The position numbers were made by a program, and so were the translations under genes. Positions 18,990-26,033 of a stretch of 64,000 nt of DNA are shown one piece after another. Source of the DNA: Oligoflexia bacterium (GTDB lineage: Bacteria > Bdellovibrionota > Bacteriovoracia > Bacteriovoracales > Bacteriovoracaceae). Each line of letters begins with the position of its first letter. The stretch's first letter is position 1. The DNA is taken from the NCBI GenBank assembly GCA_024229115.1, contig JAAEST010000033.1, forward strand, positions 186,001-250,000, given 5' to 3'. The notes below the pieces were generated by a model. The model was not told where the DNA came from. It saw only the letters and a program-made list of their open reading frames with translations, and did not search any database.

Positions 18990-19054
18990 GGGCGCAGTAT
19001 GCTCATTTTTCAACTTTGCGTCAAGGCAATCAGGCCTTGCTAGGGAGAATTTTC

Positions 19055-19711
19055 ATGGAAAAAAGTACTCAATATCAAGCAGTTGTCTTTGATTTTGATG
19101 GAACTTTAGTTGATAGTCGCCAGTTTATTCTGGAGAGCCTTGTGACGCTGGTAAAGCGCATGAAAAATGTTGAAATGAGTAAAGAAGAGATGGATGCCAT
19201 CTATGAGCCCTCAGTTGAGGTGATGATCTCTCGACTTGGACTTCCATGGGAAACTGAAGCCGATAGAATGGAAGTTCAAAAACAGTGGGCCTTACTGGCG
19301 AGAGCTGAAGGACAGAAAATTCAACCATTTATGGGTGCCACAAGACTTCTGACGAGTCTTTTAGAAGTTGGATACGATGTTTACCTCTGGACGGCAAGAG
19401 ATCGTGCTAGCACGCTTCAAGTGATGGAAACTCACGGCATGACCCGCTTTTTTAAGGATATTCGCTGTGCTGATGACACACCTCAGTCTAAGCCTAATCC
19501 AAGTGGGATGGAAGAGCTTGTACCAGGCCTTGATAAGTCAAAAGTCTGCTTGATAGGTGACTCTGAGGCCGATAAAAAAGGAGCTCACAATTTTGGTTGT
19601 GATTTCATCGGAGCTTGTTGGGATGAAAGAGCTCAATTAGAAATCGATGATTTAGTAAAGCATAGCTTTACTTCGTTAAATGATATTGAAGATTTTTTTA
19701 TAACAGAATAA
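19055..19711 (+). CDS. HAD-superfamily phosphatase (phosphoglycolate phosphatase-like)
   Basis: The 218-aa hydrolase has HAD motif I FDFDGTLVDS (two catalytic Asp), motif II in LWTARD, a Lys in SKPNPSGM, and motif IV LIGDSEAD. The helical cap between about residues 20 and 80 marks a class I enzyme such as phosphoglycolate phosphatase or beta-phosphoglucomutase-like. The start at 19055 follows AGGGAGA at good spacing; the upstream start at 19016 would add 13 residues lacking any family likeness. It is followed 10 bases later by ffh. Substrate is not evident. Confidence 0.88.
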   Translation: MEKSTQYQAVVFDFDGTLVDSRQFILESLVTLVKRMKNVEMSKEEMDAIYEPSVEVMISRLGLPWETEADRMEVQKQWALLARAEGQKIQPFMGATRLLTSLLEVGYDVYLWTARDRASTLQVMETHGMTRFFKDIRCADDTPQSKPNPSGMEELVPGLDKSKVCLIGDSEADKKGAHNFGCDFIGACWDERAQLEIDDLVKHSFTSLNDIEDFFITE

Positions 19712-19721
19712 GGATTCAAAA

Positions 19722-21170
19722 GTGTTTGATAATTTAAGTGAAAAGTTTGCAAGCGCCTTTAAGAACATTCAAGGTAAGGGAAAAATTTCTGAGAGTAATA
19801 TTGAAGATACTCTTAAAGAAGTAAGAACAGCTCTTCTTGAAGCTGATGTTAACTTTAAAGTTGTTAAAGAATTCACTAATAAAGTTAAAGAGCAGGCCCT
19901 TGGAGAAAAGGTAATTTCTGGAGTTAATCCAGGAGAACAGTTTGTAAAAATTGTTCAAGATGAGCTTGCTGCCATTATGGGGAATGCTAACGAAGAAGTA
20001 GACCTTGAAAGACCGGGACCAGTTCCTATTTTAATTGTTGGTCTTAACGGACAAGGTAAGACAACTTTCTCTGGAAAGCTTTCTCTTCACTTACGTAATA
20101 AGAAAAAGAAGAATGTCGTCCTGACTCCTGCTGATACATTTCGTCCAGCTGCTAAGGATCAGTTGATTACTCTTGCTAAGAATATGGACATAGATTACTA
20201 CGACACTGATCTAGGCCAAAGTCCAAAAGACATTGCCCTCAAGGCAATGGAAGAAGCGAAAAAAGAACACCGCGATGTTGTCATTATCGATACGGCCGGA
20301 CGTCTTCACGTTGATGATGATCTCATGGGACAGCTGAAGGAAGTTAAAGAAGCTCTTGCTCCAATGAAACCAGAAGTTCTCATGGTTGCTGATGCAATGA
20401 CTGGTCAGGAAGCTGTAAACGTTGCGAAGAGTTTCCACGAGGCCATTGGTTTAACAGGTGTTGTTCTTTCGAAAATGGACTCTGATGCTCGTGGTGGTGC
20501 GGCTCTTTCTATTCGTCATGTGACGGGTGTTCCTATTAAATATATTTCTACTGGCGAGAAGATGAAGGACTTGGAACTATTCCATCCAGATCGTTTGGCC
20601 AGCCGAATTCTTGATATGGGGGATATCGTTTCTCTCGTAGAAAAGGCTCAAGATACTATTGATGAGAAAGAAGCAGAGAATATGATGAAGAACCTTGAGA
20701 AAGGAAAGTTCTCTGTTGATGATTTCATGAAACAAATGGATATGATTAAAAACCTTGGTTCAATGTCTTCAATTCTTAAAATGATTCCTGGTATGGGGGG
20801 AGCTTTAAGACAGATTGGTGATCTTTCTCCAGCCGAAGATGAAATGAAGAGAATGAGAGTCATTATCAACTCAATGACCAAGCAAGAGCGTAAAGACTAT
20901 AAATTAGTGAAAGAATCTCGTATTGAGAGAATTGCAAAGGGAAGTGGAAACTCAGTGAAAGCTGTGAAGGACTTCCTTGATAAATTCCGCCAAATGGAAA
21001 AAATGATGGGTGGAATGATGCAGATGATGAAAGGTGGAGGAATGCCGGGAATGCCTGGTATGCCGGGGATGCCTGGAATGCCACAGCCTGGATTCCGTCA
21101 GGAAGCTGGGATGGGCAAAAAGCGTAAAAAAGGTAAGAAAAAAGGCCCTTGGGGTGGCGGATTTTTTTAA
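19722..21170 (+). CDS. ffh: Signal recognition particle protein Ffh
   Basis: The 482-aa SRP54 GTPase targets ribosome-nascent chains to the membrane with 4.5S RNA and FtsY. N domain, then G domain: G1 GLNGQGKTT, RPAAKDQL, G3 DTAGRLHVDD, G4 SKMDSDARGG. The G4 element reads SKMD rather than the common TKLD, still acceptable. The M domain from about residue 325 is Met-rich and ends with four GMP repeats (GMPGMPGMPGMP) and a basic Gly/Lys tail. The start is GTG. It lies directly upstream of rpsP, the usual order. Confidence 0.97.
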   Translation: MFDNLSEKFASAFKNIQGKGKISESNIEDTLKEVRTALLEADVNFKVVKEFTNKVKEQALGEKVISGVNPGEQFVKIVQDELAAIMGNANEEVDLERPGPVPILIVGLNGQGKTTFSGKLSLHLRNKKKKNVVLTPADTFRPAAKDQLITLAKNMDIDYYDTDLGQSPKDIALKAMEEAKKEHRDVVIIDTAGRLHVDDDLMGQLKEVKEALAPMKPEVLMVADAMTGQEAVNVAKSFHEAIGLTGVVLSKMDSDARGGAALSIRHVTGVPIKYISTGEKMKDLELFHPDRLASRILDMGDIVSLVEKAQDTIDEKEAENMMKNLEKGKFSVDDFMKQMDMIKNLGSMSSILKMIPGMGGALRQIGDLSPAEDEMKRMRVIINSMTKQERKDYKLVKESRIERIAKGSGNSVKAVKDFLDKFRQMEKMMGGMMQMMKGGGMPGMPGMPGMPGMPQPGFRQEAGMGKKRKKGKKKGPWGGGFF

Positions 21171-21199
21171 AACTTATTGAAAATATTAGTTAGTAGGTG

Positions 21200-21228
21200 T
21201 TGACGAACGGAGCAAAAAAGCTTACTTT
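21200..21228 (+). promoter_or_regulatory. Putative sigma-70 promoter of rpsP-khpA
   Basis: TTGACG at 21200-21205 and TACTTT at 21223-21228 are separated by 17 bases, 40 bases ahead of the rpsP start. The -10 box is a weak match. This would allow separate expression of the ribosomal protein genes behind ffh. Confidence 0.5.
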
Positions 21229-21267
21229 TCACCTTGCTAAATTTGTGACATTTGTAGGAGTCGTTAA

Positions 21268-21516
21268 ATGGTTGTAATTAGATTAGCTCGTGGCGGTAGA
21301 ACACATAAACCAATCTACACTATTGTAGCAGCAGATTCTCGTAACTCGAGAGACGGACGTTTTCTTGAGCGTCTTGGTCAATATGATCCAAGCCAAGAAG
21401 CGGGTAAGACATTAAATGGTGTTAAAGCAGAAAATATTAAAGCATGGCTTGATAAGGGTGCAGCTCTTTCAGACACTGTAAAATCTCTTCTTAAAAGAAA
21501 TAAAGTAGCACTTTAA
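21268..21516 (+). CDS. rpsP: 30S ribosomal protein S16
   Basis: The 82-aa protein begins MVVIRLARGGRTHKPIYTIV, the hallmark of bS16, and includes DSRNSRDGRFLERLGQYDP. Length matches the family. A GGAG ribosome binding site lies nine bases before the ATG. It sits between ffh and a KH-domain gene, the conserved order seen in many bacteria. Normal, functional copy. Confidence 0.98.
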   Translation: MVVIRLARGGRTHKPIYTIVAADSRNSRDGRFLERLGQYDPSQEAGKTLNGVKAENIKAWLDKGAALSDTVKSLLKRNKVAL

Positions 21517-21605
21517 TCACTCTTCTAAATTAATTTTAGATATCAGATTAAATCGAATTACTTTATAATTTTGAGAAACTAACCCGTTAAAACAGTGAGA
21601 AAGTG

Positions 21606-21845
21606 ATGAGTGAACTTAAAGAGTTAATTAACTACGTAAGTAAAAGTCTTGTAGATATGCCAGAAGAAGTTGAAGTTAATGAGATTGTTGGAGAGCAAAC
21701 AACAGTAATCGAGTTAAAAGTTGATAAGTCTGACCTGGGTAAAGTTATCGGTAAACAAGGTAGAACAGCAAGAGCTTTAAGAACTATCTTAAATGCAGCA
21801 AGCACTAAGCTTAAGAAAAGATCTGTTCTAGAGATTATCGAATAG
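21606..21845 (+). CDS. khpA: KH-domain RNA-binding protein KhpA
   Basis: The 79-aa single KH domain contains [20 protein letters not shown], with the GxxG loop (GKQG) that contacts RNA. It matches the YlqC/KhpA family found after rpsP. The ATG at 21606 is chosen; a GTG lies just before it at 21603. The protein probably binds RNA with a partner such as KhpB. It closes the ffh-rpsP block, being followed by a terminator. Confidence 0.93.
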   Translation: MSELKELINYVSKSLVDMPEEVEVNEIVGEQTTVIELKVDKSDLGKVIGKQGRTARALRTILNAASTKLKKRSVLEIIE

Positions 21846-21875
21846 TTTAATTTAAAAATAATAGACAAGTAAAAG

Positions 21876-21903
21876 GCTCCTTTAATAGGAGCTTTTTTTT
21901 TTT
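21876..21903 (+). terminator. Rho-independent terminator after khpA
   Basis: GCTCC (21876-21880), a 7-base loop and GGAGC (21888-21892) are followed by a run of 11 T. It lies 30 bases beyond the khpA stop. Confidence 0.9.
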
Positions 21904-21927
21904 GACTTTAAATAACCTAAATTGAAT

Positions 21928-21949
21928 AAAGAAAAGAAAGCTTTTCTTT
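21928..21949 (+). other. A/T-rich inverted repeat upstream of CheY-like gene
   Basis: AAAGAAAAG and CTTTTCTTT form a perfect 9-bp inverted repeat around AAAG, 31 bases before the response-regulator start. It may be a second weak terminator element or an operator or leader hairpin. Confidence 0.4.
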
Positions 21950-21980
21950 TAGTTTTAGTTAAAATTTCCGATACCTTAAC

Positions 21981-22340
21981 ATGAGCGATAAAACCAAAAT
22001 CCTTATCATTGACGACGAAGTTGAGATTCTTGAATTTCTAGTTGATTGTTTAGAAGACGAGGACTTTGCAGTGACCAGTTTTGAAAATGCGCAAGAAGCA
22101 TATCAAGCTGTTAAGGCCGGTGAAAAGTTTGATATCGTGATGTCTGATTTTCATATGAAAGGATTAGATGGTTTAAGTTTGCTTAAAAAGTTCAATGAAG
22201 AAGGTCTTGTTGATTTTAAATTCTATCTTTGTACTGGTGATATGGAGTATAGTGATAAAGATATAATTAAACTTAATGGGACGGGAGTAATCGCTAAGCC
22301 TTATATGCTCGATGATGTCATAGAACTTTTAAAGAAATAA
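21981..22340 (+). CDS. CheY-like single-domain response regulator
   Basis: The 119-aa receiver domain has the acidic pair in LIIDDEVE, phospho-acceptor Asp in VMSDFHM, Thr in LCTGD and conserved Lys in IAKPY. All functional positions are kept and no output domain follows. Its stop codon is immediately followed by the ATG of the SIS-domain gene, so the two are translationally coupled. The partner histidine kinase is not in the window. Confidence 0.9.
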   Translation: MSDKTKILIIDDEVEILEFLVDCLEDEDFAVTSFENAQEAYQAVKAGEKFDIVMSDFHMKGLDGLSLLKKFNEEGLVDFKFYLCTGDMEYSDKDIIKLNGTGVIAKPYMLDDVIELLKK

Positions 22341-23846
22341 ATGAACGCCAAAGAATTTCTAAAAATTGCAGACCAATTCAAATTAGGAGAGCTCGATACT
22401 GAGAAATCGAATCCTCAGACAATCGGTCTTTCTGATCAGGTAAAGCTCAACTTAAAAGAAGCTATATCTAATTTTAAAAAAGTCGACCTCCATGCACTCG
22501 AGGTTTTAAAAAACTCATTTGGATTAATAGAAGAACTTCATGACACGATTAAAGAAGTTACATCAAATAGCGGAAGAGTTTTTCTCTGTGGTTGTGGAGC
22601 TACCGGCAGATTAAGTCTTGCTTTAGAGACAATTTCATATCAAGTTGGCATTCATTCAGAAAAAGTGATTTCCTTTATGGCCGGTGGGGATGTTGCTCTT
22701 ATAAGAAGTATTGAAAAATTTGAAGACTATCCAGAATATGGAGAAAGACAATTACTAGATCTTGGTTTTACTGAAAATGATCTTCTCATTGCGATTACAG
22801 AAGGAGGAGAAACTCCTTTTGTTATCGGTGCCTGTGAGAAAGCCGCTTCAATTTCTAAACACACACCATATTTTTGTTATTGTAATCCTGATGAAATCTT
22901 AAACGAAAAAGTGATTCGTTCTAAAAACGTCATTTTAAATGACAAGATAAAAAAAATTAATCTTAGTCATGGGGCTCAGGCCTTAAGTGGAAGTACTCGT
23001 TTGCAATGCTCTACAGTTCTTATGGCCGCTGTTGGTTGTGCTCTTTTTGAAGAAAAAGAGCGTATTCGTTTTTCGTTAGAGCATCTTCATGATTATTATG
23101 CTTTTCTTGATTGTTCTTTCTTAGAAAACTTTATTAAAGAGGAAGCAAAGATTTATCAGAAAGGAGAATATATCTCATATTGTCCTGACTTAGACTTTTC
23201 TCTCGATGTTCTCACTGACACGACAGAGAGATCGCCCACATTTAGTCTGACACCCTTTGAAAATTATCATGTCAAAGAAGACGAGACCTCTTGGAGTTAT
23301 TTACTTTTATCTGATTTTGCTGACGCTAAGAGTGCGTGGCATGGGCTTTTAAAAAGAGAGCCACGGGTACTTGAATGGGAAGAAACAAAAGATAAGACGG
23401 GAAGAGATCGTCTTTTAGGATTTGATTTTAGTCGTAAAGGAGCTTCATTAAGAGCGAAGAGAGTAGGCAGTGGTAACCATCTTTTCTTAATCAAGAAAAA
23501 TAATGACTTGATGACCTTTCAACTTAATAGCGTTCAATCATTTATTGATTTAAAAAATGTGAGCTCTTTAAACCAACATCTCATTCTTAAGATGCTTCTC
23601 AATATGCATTCAACTTTGCTAATGGGTCTGATGGAGAGATATCAAAGTAATATTATGGTCTGGGTTAAGGCCAGTAATAATAAACTTATTGATCGATCAG
23701 CGAGATATATTATTCAGTTATTGAAAGAAAAGAATATTGATGTGAGTTATGAGAATGTGGTTCACTCTATTTTTGAATATAAAGATAAGCTTAAGAGTGA
23801 CGAATCAATTGTGAAGAAAGTTATACAAGTTATTGAAAATTGTTAA
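22341..23846 (+). CDS. SIS-domain protein related to MurQ/glucokinase regulator
   Basis: The 501-aa protein has an N-terminal SIS domain with FLCGCGATGRLSLALETI and LLIAITEGGETPFVIGA, matching the sugar-phosphate site of N-acetylmuramate-6-phosphate etherases (MurQ) and the glucokinase regulatory protein. The later SHGAQALSGSTRLQ corresponds to the MurQ EVLTGSTRMK segment. It is much longer than MurQ (about 300), with an extra C-terminal part that looks like a second, degenerate SIS half, as in GCKR. A role in recycling amino-sugar acids from cell walls is inferred. The coupled CheY gene is an unusual neighbour. Confidence 0.75.
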   Translation: MNAKEFLKIADQFKLGELDTEKSNPQTIGLSDQVKLNLKEAISNFKKVDLHALEVLKNSFGLIEELHDTIKEVTSNSGRVFLCGCGATGRLSLALETISYQVGIHSEKVISFMAGGDVALIRSIEKFEDYPEYGERQLLDLGFTENDLLIAITEGGETPFVIGACEKAASISKHTPYFCYCNPDEILNEKVIRSKNVILNDKIKKINLSHGAQALSGSTRLQCSTVLMAAVGCALFEEKERIRFSLEHLHDYYAFLDCSFLENFIKEEAKIYQKGEYISYCPDLDFSLDVLTDTTERSPTFSLTPFENYHVKEDETSWSYLLLSDFADAKSAWHGLLKREPRVLEWEETKDKTGRDRLLGFDFSRKGASLRAKRVGSGNHLFLIKKNNDLMTFQLNSVQSFIDLKNVSSLNQHLILKMLLNMHSTLLMGLMERYQSNIMVWVKASNNKLIDRSARYIIQLLKEKNIDVSYENVVHSIFEYKDKLKSDESIVKKVIQVIENC

Positions 23847-23964
23847 GTTTTTTTACAGATACTAATTTTTATTCATTTAACAAATTCATGAAATCTAGTA
23901 CTTAGCTTCTTATTTTTGGCAAATTCCTTGCAGTTATTAATTTAGAAATTGCTTGGAGCTAAAA

Positions 23965-25131
23965 ATGAAATATTTATTAGTGATCTTACTTTCTTTGTTT
24001 CTCATCGGTTGTGGAAGTGATCCTGATTCAGTTACACCAGCAGATATATTAAATGAGGATCTCACTGAATTTGGCAGTAATCCAGAAGAAGATAATGAGA
24101 ATTTAGAAGAGAATCCATTCATGGTTGTAAATGCTTGTGATGTTTTTGAGGACACAAGACATGGATTAGGAGCTGAGTTTCAAAAAATGTATAAAAGACT
24201 TCATTCAAGATGTGAATCTCTAAGCGTAGAAAGACAAGAAGCTCTTTTTGTTGCTTCCAGTTTTGCCAATAAAATTTTTGATGAAATGGTTGAGTCTGAT
24301 AATCCTATGCTTTGTTTAAAATTAGCTAAGAGGGCCGTAAGAAAAGCTATGACTTATCATCGTCGTACTCAAAAAATTGCTAATAGTCATGAAAAGAGTG
24401 AATTATTTGAGTTAAGAAATACTGTAACAAAAGAAAGAATTGATCGTATCTTAAGAAGACTTTATCAAAAAGGTTGTGTTATTCAAACATTAGAAGTAAT
24501 TGACTATAGTTTTGATGATGTTGAAAGAGTGTTTGCAGTTAATGAAAATCATATAGTGAATGGATCATTTGAATTGTTTAATAATATTTTTGATGAGCAA
24601 AAAGGAACTTCTTTTCTAAATCATGGTTGGACTATTGTAGAATCATCAAAGTTCCCAGGTTGGAGAATAAGAGAAGTTAATCCTGTTGAGGATGGAAAGA
24701 ATTGTGCTTTTTTAGAAGTTCAAACAGCTGGTGTTGTAACAAGCGCCCCTCATGGAAATCAAATTGTGGAATTAGACTCGCATTGTACAAACGCACAAGG
24801 GCGTAGAGTTTCTGGTGACGCTAATATTGAAATCTTCCAAAAATTTCCCGTAACAGAAACTGGAACATATAGTCTAAAATTTAAAGCTCAAAAAAGAAAT
24901 GGTCGCTATGGAAACCTTGAAGTTGCTGTTTATCAAAATAAAAAAGATAAGAGTTATTCTTCATATGATCTGGTAGATTCTGCTGAGTGGGTGAATGTTT
25001 GTCAGCAAGTTGAGATTTCTGAAGCAGGAAAAAATGTAACAGTTTCTTTAAGAGATGCTGGCTATGATGGAAGAGCTACTTATGGAATTCTTTTAGATCA
25101 AGTTGAATTTATAAAAGGCTCATGTCTTTAA
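23965..25131 (+). CDS. Lipoprotein with DUF642-like C-terminal domain
   Basis: The 388-aa protein starts at the ATG at 23965, after GGAG at 23955-23958; the TTG at 23953 is rejected. Its signal sequence ends in LFLIGC, a clear lipobox. An acidic linker and a helical part (about 60-180) are followed by a beta-rich domain containing NGSFE, FPGWRI, HGNQIVELDSHC and a final strand region. This pattern resembles the DUF642/galactose-binding-like fold of secreted carbohydrate-binding proteins. Likely outer-membrane anchored with a binding role. Ligand unknown. Confidence 0.8.
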   Translation: MKYLLVILLSLFLIGCGSDPDSVTPADILNEDLTEFGSNPEEDNENLEENPFMVVNACDVFEDTRHGLGAEFQKMYKRLHSRCESLSVERQEALFVASSFANKIFDEMVESDNPMLCLKLAKRAVRKAMTYHRRTQKIANSHEKSELFELRNTVTKERIDRILRRLYQKGCVIQTLEVIDYSFDDVERVFAVNENHIVNGSFELFNNIFDEQKGTSFLNHGWTIVESSKFPGWRIREVNPVEDGKNCAFLEVQTAGVVTSAPHGNQIVELDSHCTNAQGRRVSGDANIEIFQKFPVTETGTYSLKFKAQKRNGRYGNLEVAVYQNKKDKSYSSYDLVDSAEWVNVCQQVEISEAGKNVTVSLRDAGYDGRATYGILLDQVEFIKGSCL

Positions 25132-25145
25132 AAGACACGAGCTTT
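25118..25145. terminator. Bidirectional hairpin between convergent genes
   Basis: GCTC-a-TGTCTT and AAGACA-c-GAGC pair around a short loop, with one mismatch, followed by T residues in the plus direction and A residues on the other side. The hairpin includes the stop codon of the lipoprotein gene and can serve tatA from the opposite side. Confidence 0.7.
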
Positions 25146-25150
25146 GAAAG

Positions 25151-25345
25151 TTAAGATTTATTTTCAGGATTTTGATCAACTTGTTTTTCAGAACCATTTT
25201 CACCTGGCTTTTCATTCATACCTTTCTTGAAATTAGTGAGTGCTTTACCAAAGCTACTTCCTAATTCAGGGAGCTTCTTTCCACCGAAAAGTAGAACAAC
25301 AATCGCTAAAAGTATGAGGGCTTCGCCCATTCCTAAACCAAACAT
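25151..25345 (-). CDS. tatA: Sec-independent translocase subunit TatA
   Basis: The 64-aa protein has one N-terminal membrane helix (GEALILLAIVVLLFGGKKLPEL), the FGGKKLPELG hinge and an amphipathic helix, followed by a polar tail. This is the TatA/E pattern. It forms the pore-like part of the twin-arginine export system; TatC is not in this window. A GGAG ribosome binding site precedes the ATG. It follows queF on the same strand with a 60-base gap. Confidence 0.93.
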   Translation of the reverse strand: MFGLGMGEALILLAIVVLLFGGKKLPELGSSFGKALTNFKKGMNEKPGENGSEKQVDQNPENKS

Positions 25346-25406
25346 AAAATCTCCTTAGAATAAGTATACTGGAATTCTAAGTTTTAATAAAGTGTACTAA
25401 AAAAGA

Positions 25407-25949
25407 CTAATAGATCCTAGAAAGTGGCATTGTATACTTACCAGGGGCATAATCAAGCATTCTCTTCTCTCTTAAGTCCTTATATTTCTTAGCAGAACTA
25501 GAGCTTGAAGCGTAAGGATAAATGGCAATACCACCGCGAGGAGTAAATTCCCCAATGACCTCAAGAAATTTTGGCTTCATCAGCTTTGTTAAATCATTAC
25601 AAATCTTCTGAATACAGTCCTCATGGAAGTCCCCATGATTTCTAAAAGAAAAGAGGTATAGCTTAAGAGATTTACTCTCTACCATTTTTTTATCAGCAAT
25701 ATAGTTAATATAGATTCGAGCAAAATCAGGTTGGTTTGTTTTTGGGCAAAGGGAAGTAAACTCTGAACATAAGAAAGTTGTCCAAGCATCATTTCCAGGG
25801 TTCTTATTATCGAAGGCCTCGAGTACTTTAGGAGAATAAGTCTCTGGATAGTCAGTATGTGATTGACCAAGAGAAAACTCTTTTAGTTCTTTTGCGTCGC
25901 GTCCAGTCTTCTTTGAAGATTTCGCTTTTTTACTTAGATTTTTGGCCAC
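25407..25949 (-). CDS. queF: NADPH-dependent preQ0 reductase QueF
   Basis: The 180-aa protein is a short-type QueF reducing 7-cyano-7-deazaguanine to 7-aminomethyl-7-deazaguanine for queuosine synthesis. Active-site Cys68 lies in FTSLCPKTNQPDFA and the Asp75 in the same motif. SFRNHGDFHEDC (substrate binding) and TPRGGIAI are conserved. The start is GTG with AGGAGG five bases upstream. The N-terminal 20 residues are Lys/Ser-rich and extra. Neighbouring tatA is likely in the same transcript. Confidence 0.95.
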   Translation of the reverse strand: MAKNLSKKAKSSKKTGRDAKELKEFSLGQSHTDYPETYSPKVLEAFDNKNPGNDAWTTFLCSEFTSLCPKTNQPDFARIYINYIADKKMVESKSLKLYLFSFRNHGDFHEDCIQKICNDLTKLMKPKFLEVIGEFTPRGGIAIYPYASSSSSAKKYKDLREKRMLDYAPGKYTMPLSRIY

Positions 25950-26033
25950 ATCAGCCTCCTATTATTTTCCTTAAGTTTTTAATATGTTACATTGCGTTTA
26001 ACTTTACTCAAAAAATTAAGGTTTGAATAGACT

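Noticed and set aside
21040-21090. Short tandem DNA repeat at the end of ffh
   Set aside because: It encodes the GMP repeats of the Met-rich M-domain tail, which is normal for Ffh.
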